Assembly: GCA_002748355.1 (NCBI GenBank)
Contig: PDSF01000035.1
Coordinates: forward strand, 78,004 to 112,756
DNA: 34,753 nt
Origin: Planctomycetota bacterium
GTDB lineage: Bacteria > Planctomycetota > UBA1135 > GCA-002748355
Reading direction: 5' to 3'
Shown: in pieces, positions 9,025-14,328 of the stretch
Position numbering within the stretch: the stretch's first letter is position 1
Layout of the letters: every line of letters starts with the position of its first letter
The notes under the pieces: model-generated
What the model saw: only the letters and a program-made list of their open reading frames with translations
The model's database searches: none
What the model was told of the DNA's origin: nothing
Made by a program: the position numbers and the translations under genes

Positions 9025-9300
9025 ATGCAAAGCACCCTCGATACTCTGACCAAGCTCGCCGCCAAGATCGTTCGTCGAGCAGCCGAAGAGCTTCCCCCTG
9101 AGCGTCTCTTGCTCGAGGAAGGACTCCTCGACTCGATGCAGGTCATCGAACTTGCCGATGCCATCGAGGATCACTTTCCGATCCTCCTCGACCCCATGGA
9201 ACTCAGCCCTGAGCACTTCAGCTCGCTGAGCAGCCTCCTGCGCTTGATCGAGAGGAAGTTAGCGCCGAGCGTAACGGTCAAAGCCCGCCGCGCGATCTAG
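9025..9300 (+). CDS. acyl/peptidyl carrier protein-like (91 aa)
   Basis: Short helical protein with the 4'-phosphopantetheine attachment motif LLDSMQVIEL; the Ser at residue 37 is the predicted modification site, followed by helix II (VIELADAIEDHF). Size fits a stand-alone carrier protein. It is not the housekeeping AcpP, which normally has DSLD and sits among fab genes; here the motif is DSMQ and no fatty acid, polyketide or peptide synthase gene is nearby. It probably serves a dedicated acyl transfer pathway encoded elsewhere. The same frame stays open after its TAG stop through a repeat region (see the tandem repeat). Confidence 0.85.
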   Translation: MQSTLDTLTKLAAKIVRRAAEELPPERLLLEEGLLDSMQVIELADAIEDHFPILLDPMELSPEHFSSLSSLLRLIERKLAPSVTVKARRAI

Positions 9301-9308
9301 GTTGCTGG

Positions 9309-9396
9309 CAGCTACGCAGTCTCGCCTAGCTACGCTGTCTCGCCTAGCTCCGCTGCCTTGCCCAGCTACGCCGCCTTGCCCAGCTACCTGTCTCTG
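9309..9396. repeat. 18-bp imperfect tandem repeat, about 4.9 copies
   Basis: Units begin at 9309, 9327, 9345, 9363 and 9381, each close to (C/T)AGCTACGCTGTCTCGCC; the fifth copy is partial. The period is a multiple of three, and in the frame of the preceding carrier protein the repeat would encode SYAVSP, SYAVSP, SSAALP, SYAALP, with no stop until 9478. It lies between two convergent genes. Confidence 0.85.
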
Positions 9397-9435
9397 ATGA
9401 CCAGAGCTAGCTTTTGCCAAGCGCTGCAGCCCTGC

Positions 9436-10161
9436 TCAGGCTTCAGGGCAGTCCTCTGCCCCGACAAGCGGAAGGCTTAGGGTGCAACTAGCCTCGCTCC
9501 AGGAGAAGTCACCGCCCCAGGAACGCAGCTTGAGGCGCTCGCCGGCGAGGCTCCAGCCCCCGGCATCCTGCTTGGGTAGGGAGAGCCCGAACTCCAGCTG
9601 CACACGCCCTTCGTTGTGGGCCAGCAAGCGAACCGGGATCAACTCCTCAGCCTGATAGGTGAAGATTCGGCCCAAAAGAGCCATCACGTCCGATCTCGGT
9701 GCCCAAACCCAAAGAGCATCACAGCAAGCGAAGGCCTCCGAGAAGACCAGCCGACGCCGATGCCCCGACTCCGAGAGCCGACGAAGTGCCGCAAGATCGG
9801 CATCCACGCTCTCGAGAAGTCCCAGAAGATCGAAGCGACTCGGCTCCTCACCTTCATCGTGCAGGAGCCGCTGCCCCATCGTTGCAAAGGAGTCCAAACG
9901 CTCCAGCGCCCGAAGTATGCGCCCCAGATTGAGGTGAGCTTTCTCCCAGTCGAGTTCACTGCGGCTCAGCATGGTGGCGGAGCCCTCGGCTCCCTCCAGA
10001 ACACTGACTCGGCGCTGCGGGCGAGTGGCCTGCTCGAATTGGAGCATCAGCAGCTCCGCGCTCCCCGATGCGATACCAATGTGATTCTTGAACTCGTGTA
10101 GGAGTTCACGAGCGGATTCGCGGAGTTTGGACGTAATGGTCTTGTTGAGAAGAGAGGACAA
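9436..10161 (-). CDS. histidine-kinase-like protein with degenerate ATPase domain (241 aa)
   Basis: The N-terminus carries LLHEFKNHIGIASGSAELLM, which closely resembles the H-box of sensor kinases (HE[FL][KR]N) with the phospho-acceptor His at residue 22. A second long helix (ILRALERLDSFATMGQRLL) would complete the dimerisation hairpin. The C-terminal part can be laid over a HATPase fold, but I see no N-box Asn or DxGxG/GxGL glycine motifs, so ATP binding looks lost. There is no sensor or membrane segment. The start is TTG at 10161 with a weak ribosome-binding site, so the N-terminus is uncertain. No response regulator adjoins. It might act as a phosphotransfer or phosphatase partner. Medium confidence on family, low on function. 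Confidence 0.65.
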   Translation of the reverse strand: MSSLLNKTITSKLRESARELLHEFKNHIGIASGSAELLMLQFEQATRPQRRVSVLEGAEGSATMLSRSELDWEKAHLNLGRILRALERLDSFATMGQRLLHDEGEEPSRFDLLGLLESVDADLAALRRLSESGHRRRLVFSEAFACCDALWVWAPRSDVMALLGRIFTYQAEELIPVRLLAHNEGRVQLEFGLSLPKQDAGGWSLAGERLKLRSWGGDFSWSEASCTLSLPLVGAEDCPEA

Positions 10162-10301
10162 GGAGAGCTTGGGGCTAAGTGAGAAGAGGGAACGAGAGGC
10201 TAGGACTTAAGGCCAGTTCGTCGAGAATCGGACTATAACCCGATCAGTGAGCCTAACGGTAGTGCAGAGTTGGGAGGCCCCAGAATCCTTGCCCCCCGGG
10301 A

Positions 10302-10949
10302 TCAGCGCTTGGTCGGAGCCCTCTGACCGGCCTCCTGCCCAGCCCCCAAGTCCGGATCCACCGGCCGCACCGGAATTCCCACCTTCCAAATCGCCATCTT
10401 CTTAGCGACACCCCGCTCCGTGACCTCTGCTAGCTCGATCGAGCTAGTTGCCCCATTGGCGTGCTGGAACCAATACTGCCCGAGACTGTCGCGCCTCAGC
10501 TCCACCACTGGGGACCAAGGCAGCCGCTTGAAGCCCGGATGCGGCTGCGGGTCTTTGACGCCATTGATGGGTGGGAACCAGGTCCCATCGGGAAAAACGA
10601 TCGCCCCCTTCGGAGCCGGACCCCGGTAGCTTCGCACCGCACCGACCTGGATCTCCGGCCAGGGAGACGTCTTCGGCTGCACGGCCGCGTTCCCCGCAGC
10701 CACGCCGCGGGGAGCTTGCCTAGCTGCAGCCCCTGTGCTGGGGGCCTTGGTGGCAGGGCCGGAAACCGAACTCGCCGGCACGATTGCCGCAGGGCCCCGA
10801 TCCTGGGACTCGGAAGCTTCGGCCAAAGGAGCAGGTCCTGTTCCCGCCTCTTCCCCGCCTCCCCCTGGCAGGGCGAAGAAGAGCTTCCATGACAGCGAAA
10901 AGGCCAGCACGATCAAAAGCAGTGCAATGGAGAGGAACTTGGCTTTCAT
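10302..10949 (-). CDS. membrane-anchored Pro/Ala-rich protein, function unknown (215 aa)
   Basis: ATG 10949 is chosen over the longer frame from 11111 because an AAGGGAG ribosome-binding site lies just upstream and the protein then begins with a proper anchor or signal (MKAKFLSIALLLIVLAFSLS). Residues 28-100 are a low-complexity Gly/Ala/Pro/Ser linker. A distinct C-terminal domain of about 110 residues is rich in Trp, Pro and aromatics (GTWFPPINGVKDP, PWSPVVELRRD, QYWFQHANGATSSIELAEV). The layout suggests an envelope protein with an exported C-terminal domain. I do not recognise the family. It is divergent from the nuo operon and could share its control region. Confidence 0.75.
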   Translation of the reverse strand: MKAKFLSIALLLIVLAFSLSWKLFFALPGGGGEEAGTGPAPLAEASESQDRGPAAIVPASSVSGPATKAPSTGAAARQAPRGVAAGNAAVQPKTSPWPEIQVGAVRSYRGPAPKGAIVFPDGTWFPPINGVKDPQPHPGFKRLPWSPVVELRRDSLGQYWFQHANGATSSIELAEVTERGVAKKMAIWKVGIPVRPVDPDLGAGQEAGQRAPTKR

Positions 10950-11274
10950 GGCGGCTCCCTTCGAGAGCTCTTTGATAGGCAGAAATGCGGCCTTGGGTAA
11001 ACGCGTCGCAGAAGCTTCCTTATGTCGCAGGGTTCCTTGTTTGCTTCTACTCAGCAAGCTAGTGTCGTCTCGCGATTTACGACGTCGATCCAGGTCGGGA
11101 GACATGCCCAAATCGGGACTCCCCCCCCGTGTCTTTCGGCGAAATAGAGTTCAGTATTGGGGCTTGAGTTCGTGCTGCAGCGACGCTCCGCTGCGGTCGA
11201 GCAGGTCTCGACAGAGAACTCCAAAAGTAGGGTAGCCGGGGCTCCTCCCGATACCTGGCCGAGAGGGAAAAACG
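10950..11274. other. divergent intergenic region upstream of the nuo operon
   Basis: 325 bases between two divergent genes, where promoters for both must lie. I see no strong -35/-10 pair. A GCAGCG/CGCTGC stem (11177-11182 with 11189-11194) and a run of eight or more C near 11121 are visible. The plus-strand leader ends in GAGAGGGAAAAACG before nuoA; a similar GAGAGAAAACG precedes the second gene of the operon. No convincing coding potential. Confidence 0.6.
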
Positions 11275-11658
11275 ATGCGAACCGAGTATCTACCAATCCT
11301 GGTTTTGCTCTTGCTCATCCTAGGCTTCGTCACGGTCTATCTCCTCGTCTCGACCCTGCTCGTGCGACAGCGAGAGACGCCAAGCGAAGGGACGGCCGAC
11401 CAACGCGGCATGGATCGACAGCAAGACCCGCAGGGACAGATCCCAGGCGCTTTCTCTAGCAAGTTCTTCTTCATCGCCGTGCTCTCCCTCCTCTTCGTCA
11501 TAGGGTTGGTCTTGCTGATCCCTTGGGCCGTCAACCTGCGCAAGCTTTCGGGCGAAGGGCACGGCCCCTTCCTGTTCTTCGAGATGCTGAGCTTCGTCAT
11601 CATCCTGGCCCTTGGCCTGCTCTACTTCTGGCGCAAGGGTGGCCTCAAATGGGATTGA
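11275..11658 (+). CDS. nuoA: NADH:quinone oxidoreductase subunit A-like, divergent
   Basis: Three-helix membrane subunit of complex I (127 aa, family about 120-150). TM1 is at residues 5-29, TM2 at 62-86 ending LIPWAVNL (family FPWAV), and TM3 at 99-119 ending in the diagnostic FWRKGGLKWD. The usually conserved loop motif YECG reads DQRG (42-45) and the protein has no Cys at all. The conserved acids of TM2 (FDLE/FDVE) are replaced: the segment is LLFVIGLVLLIPW, with Val75 and Gly77 at the acid positions. These acids normally line the route from the quinone site to the pumps. First gene of the operon, with a clear ribosome-binding site. Identity is supported by fold, tail motif and position; function probably altered. 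Confidence 0.85.
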   Translation: MRTEYLPILVLLLLILGFVTVYLLVSTLLVRQRETPSEGTADQRGMDRQQDPQGQIPGAFSSKFFFIAVLSLLFVIGLVLLIPWAVNLRKLSGEGHGPFLFFEMLSFVIILALGLLYFWRKGGLKWD

Positions 11659-11743
11659 TTTGAGCGCACGGGCCCCTCCTTGGAACTGAGCTCAACATCA
11701 GCGGAGGCCTAGTCTTGCGGACCAGGGCCCCAGAGAGAAAACG

Positions 11744-12106
11744 ATGGCCGAGAAGACGCAAAAACTGCGGATGGTCGAGATCGGCGAACAGGGCCTCTCG
11801 CCATTCTGCCGCAAGGTCGAAGCAAGCGAAGCCTGTGGCTCGGCCCTGGAACAGGACTTCGCGCAACGGCTGCACCTGCAGGAGATCTCCCACAGCGTCG
11901 AGTTCCTTCTCTGGCAGGCGCACGGCGAAGCAGCCGCCAAGTTCCTACTCCCTGCCCGTAGCTTCTTGGAGGAGAGCGGCTACTGGGTCCACAACAGCGC
12001 CAAGAAAGAGCCGCTGCGCCCGCCTCACAGACGAGGCCTGAGTTCGCCGCATGACCTTGAGCTCCTCAGCGAGTTCGCAGCCGCGCCGCAAGAGCAGAAC
12101 ACATGA
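11744..12106 (+). CDS. unknown 120-aa protein in the nuoBCD position
   Basis: Soluble, probably helical protein (MAEKTQKLRMVEIGEQGLSP at the start), with two Cys (residues about 22 and 31), one Trp-containing segment (SVEFLLWQAHGEAAAKFLL) and a polar C-terminus. No signal peptide, membrane helix or Fe-S motif. It starts at ATG 11744 after GAGAGAAAACG and its stop overlaps the nuoH start (ATGA at 12103-12106), so it is translationally coupled inside the operon. It occupies the place where nuoB, C and D normally lie, but I can align it with none of them. It may be a replacement peripheral subunit or assembly factor. Function unknown. Confidence 0.75.
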   Translation: MAEKTQKLRMVEIGEQGLSPFCRKVEASEACGSALEQDFAQRLHLQEISHSVEFLLWQAHGEAAAKFLLPARSFLEESGYWVHNSAKKEPLRPPHRRGLSSPHDLELLSEFAAAPQEQNT

Positions 12107-13074
12107 ACCTCCAGGACATCATCGTGGTGGCCGCCAAGCTGGCAGGCGTCTTTGGCCTGGTTCTCGGTCTTGCGGCCGTGCTGAGCCGCGCCGAACGCAA
12201 GGTCTCGGCCCGGAGGCAGCGGCGCAACGGCGCCCCCCCTCTGCGCTTCCGCCGCGCGCCTGCCTTGAGCGCGGCCTTCGCCCTCCTGGCCTGCGCCGTG
12301 ATCCCCTTCAGCTTTCCGCTCAGCATCGGCAACAGCGAGTCCTCGATGGCGATCGCAGGCATCAACATCGGCCTGCTTTTCACGCTGGCGATGCTCGGGC
12401 TCGGGGTCTACGGCATCCTCCTCGGCGGCCTAGCCAGCCAGAAGAACGGGGAGTTCCTCGGCGGCATACGCAGCTCGGCACAGGCCGTTTCCTACGGGCT
12501 GACCCTCGTGCTCTCGGCCCTAACGGTGCTGGTGCTGACCGGCTCCATGAACATGACCGAGATCTTCCTGGCGCAGATCCCCGAGCAGTTCAGCTTCAAA
12601 AGCTTCTTCACCGAAGGCTGGTTGCTCTTCCGCTTGCCCGCTGGCCCCATCGCCTTCCTCCTCTTTTTGGTCGCCGCTTTTGCGGTGACCAACAAACTGC
12701 CCTTCGAACTACGCCAGGACGAAAGCGAGCTAGCCTGGGGCTCCCATAGCCAAGACTCCTCGATGAAGTTCGCGCTCTTCTTCGTCGCTGAGTATCTGGC
12801 CACGGTCACGATGGCCTGCCTGCTGGCGCTCTTCTTCCTCGGCGGCCCCAGCCTCTTCGGTCTGCTCCAAGGCATCGACAGCAGCTGGCTGCGGGGACTG
12901 CTCGGATTCGCCGTCTTCTTGGCCAAAGTCGGCCTCTTCCTCTTCTTCTTGATCTGGGCCCGATGGACGCTTCGCCGCTTCCGCTGGGAGCAGCTCATGC
13001 AGTTCGGCTGGAAGCTCCTCTTACCCATCGCCATCCTCAACATGGTGGTCGCAGGCGCGGCCGTAGCCTTCTAA
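12103..13074 (+). CDS. nuoH: NADH:quinone oxidoreductase subunit H-like, shortened quinone loop
   Basis: Multi-helix heel subunit of complex I (323 aa). Family signatures: RAERKVSARRQ after TM1, GINIGLLFTLAMLGLGVYGI, SQKNGEFLGGIRSSAQAVS, TNKLPFELRQDESELAWG and ARWTLRRFRWEQLMQFGWK. Departures: the loop after ERKVSAR, normally containing a GPNRVGPFG-like quinone-site segment and an amphipathic helix, is about 20 residues shorter (RRNGAPPLRFRRAP). SYE reads SYG (Gly132). In the acidic loop the usual FDxPExESEL...HxEY becomes FELRQDESEL...HSQD, so two Glu are Gln. The quinone chamber is therefore unlikely to be conventional. Start overlaps the preceding stop by ATGA. Confidence 0.9.
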   Translation: MNLQDIIVVAAKLAGVFGLVLGLAAVLSRAERKVSARRQRRNGAPPLRFRRAPALSAAFALLACAVIPFSFPLSIGNSESSMAIAGINIGLLFTLAMLGLGVYGILLGGLASQKNGEFLGGIRSSAQAVSYGLTLVLSALTVLVLTGSMNMTEIFLAQIPEQFSFKSFFTEGWLLFRLPAGPIAFLLFLVAAFAVTNKLPFELRQDESELAWGSHSQDSSMKFALFFVAEYLATVTMACLLALFFLGGPSLFGLLQGIDSSWLRGLLGFAVFLAKVGLFLFFLIWARWTLRRFRWEQLMQFGWKLLLPIAILNMVVAGAAVAF

Positions 13075-13093
13075 GTCAGAAGGAGCATCAGCC

Positions 13094-13324
13094 ATGCAAG
13101 TCCAAGGACTCGAGAAGCGCTTCCGCCTCTGGCACAAACTCACGGTCCCCGAGATCGTGAAGGGGCGGAGCTTCACAAGGAGCGATCACTCCGAGCGCGC
13201 GCAGTTCACCCGCGAAGAACTCGTCTACGACAAGCAACGCCTGCTCACCCCCGTGAAGGAACTCGAAGGCCCTATCTGCTTCGCGAAGGAGAAGTTCAAC
13301 AAGTGGCGTACTACGTCTTCCTAG
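13094..13324 (+). CDS. nuoI: NuoI-like remnant lacking both 4Fe-4S clusters (76 aa)
   Basis: Located in the nuoI position between nuoH and nuoJ. Residues 11-24 (RLWHKLTVPEIVKG) resemble the N-terminal amphipathic segment of NuoI, and residues 38-51 (FTREELVYDKQRLL) resemble the C-terminal tail. The intervening region of roughly 90 residues, which normally holds two CxxCxxCxxxCP motifs, is replaced by about a dozen residues; the only Cys is Cys62. It has a strong ribosome-binding site (AAGGAG at 13080-13085, 8-base spacing) and overlaps nuoJ by 22 bases. The space between nuoH and nuoJ is only 228 bases, so no frameshifted full-length gene is possible. It probably still docks on the membrane arm but cannot carry electrons. 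Assignment rests on position plus two short motifs. Confidence 0.72.
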   Translation: MQVQGLEKRFRLWHKLTVPEIVKGRSFTRSDHSERAQFTREELVYDKQRLLTPVKELEGPICFAKEKFNKWRTTSS

Positions 13325-13848
13325 TCCTGGCCTGCGCGACGATCGTCTTTGGACTCTTCGTCGTCCTGGGACGCAAGCCGGCGATCTGCGCCGTCAACCT
13401 GGTCGGGGCCCTCTTCAGCCTCTCGGGGATCTACCTGCTGATCGGCTTCCCCTTCTTGGCGGCCCTGCAACTGATCGTCTACGTCGGCGCGATCATGGTG
13501 CTCTTCTTCTTCGTGATCATGCTCCTCGATCTCAAAGAGGTGCAGGGTCCGGAAAGAGCTCTGGCCATCGCGCTCTCCCCGATCATCGCCGGCTTGACCC
13601 TCGCCTTGCTGGCCTTAGGCACCGGAACTGCCGAGCCCAGCGCCAAGCTGGTGCAAGGGACACGCCCGATCATCGGCGGCCAAGCTTCCGCCGCAGGCGG
13701 TGCCGACCTGGCGACCGCGCTCTTCAGTCGCCAGCTTCTCGCCTTCGAGGCCCTCAGTCTCCTCCTGCTGGCGGCTATCGTCGGAGTCATCGTCTTCGTG
13801 AAGCCACCCGCCTCAGAGCGCAAAGCCAGCGGAGCTGGAACCCAATGA
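13303..13848 (+). CDS. nuoJ: NADH:quinone oxidoreductase subunit J
   Basis: Five-helix membrane subunit (181 aa, normal). The diagnostic TM3 segment IVYVGAIMVLFFFVIMLLDL (residues 58-77), with the pi-bulge region, is well kept, preceded by GRKPAICAVNLVGALFSLSG. GTG 13303 start lies inside the end of the nuoI remnant with a ribosome-binding site AAGGAGAAG upstream; the stop overlaps the nuoK start (ATGA). The segment between TM3 and the last helix is Ala/Gly-rich and variable, as usual in the family. Confidence 0.92.
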   Translation: MAYYVFLVLACATIVFGLFVVLGRKPAICAVNLVGALFSLSGIYLLIGFPFLAALQLIVYVGAIMVLFFFVIMLLDLKEVQGPERALAIALSPIIAGLTLALLALGTGTAEPSAKLVQGTRPIIGGQASAAGGADLATALFSRQLLAFEALSLLLLAAIVGVIVFVKPPASERKASGAGTQ

Positions 13849-14231
13849 TCGCCATGCTTTCCCTCCTCAGCTCCGCGCCGCTCGTCGCGAGCCGTGTCGC
13901 CAGTTCTCTCGCCGAGCAGGGCCCAACGATCCCGAGTTCGCAGCTCTTGATCCTGGCCGCCGTGCTCTTCTCCCTGGGCCTGCTCGGCTACCTGGTACGG
14001 CAGCATCTCATCGTCATGTTCCTGAGCATCCAGCTGATGCTGAACGCGGCCAACCTGAGCTTCCTCGCTGCAGCCCGCGATGGCGGCTTCGACGCCAACG
14101 GCCAGGTCTACGCACTGCTGGTCATGGTCCTGGCAGCGGTCGAGGCCGCGATCGGACTAGCCATCCTCATCGCGATCTACCGCCAAAAGGGAAGCCTGGA
14201 CACTGGCCAAGCGTCTCAGCTCCGCGGCTAA
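13845..14231 (+). CDS. nuoK: NADH:quinone oxidoreductase subunit K-like, Glu36 replaced by Gln
   Basis: Three-helix MnhC/MrpC-like subunit. The family core begins at about residue 30 (IPSSQLLILAAVLFSLGLLG), so this version has an N-terminal extension of about 28 residues; ATG 13845 is favoured because it overlaps the nuoJ stop. In TM2 the motif normally G(I/L)E(L/I)M(L/I)NA reads SIQLMLNA: the essential Glu (E. coli Glu36) is Gln63 (codon CAG). The TM3 Glu (E. coli Glu72) is kept as Glu100 in LAAVEAAIGLAI. Total 128 aa against about 100 for the family. The Glu-to-Gln change would block a key protonatable site. Confidence 0.92.
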   Translation: MIAMLSLLSSAPLVASRVASSLAEQGPTIPSSQLLILAAVLFSLGLLGYLVRQHLIVMFLSIQLMLNAANLSFLAAARDGGFDANGQVYALLVMVLAAVEAAIGLAILIAIYRQKGSLDTGQASQLRG

Positions 14232-14328
14232 GGCGCGGCGCCCAACACAAGCCCCGCGCAAGCCCCTTCCCGCAAGCCCTAGCCAAGCGCTTCCCCCCTC
14301 ATCCCGAAGCCAAAGCGAGACCTGGCCG

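Noticed and set aside
10950..11111. 54-codon N-terminal extension of the anchored protein
   Set aside because: It is highly basic with no homology-like pattern, and the internal ATG 10949 has a strong ribosome-binding site and starts a signal anchor.
13075..13324. Frameshifted full-length nuoI
   Set aside because: Only 228 bases lie between nuoH and nuoJ, too few for a NuoI of normal size in any frame, and no CxxCxxCxxxCP is encoded in the other frames.
14232..14328. CAAGCCC-rich gap between nuoK and nuoL as a CRISPR-like or regulatory repeat
   Set aside because: The units are 4-7 bases with irregular spacing, so chance repetition in GC-rich DNA is enough.
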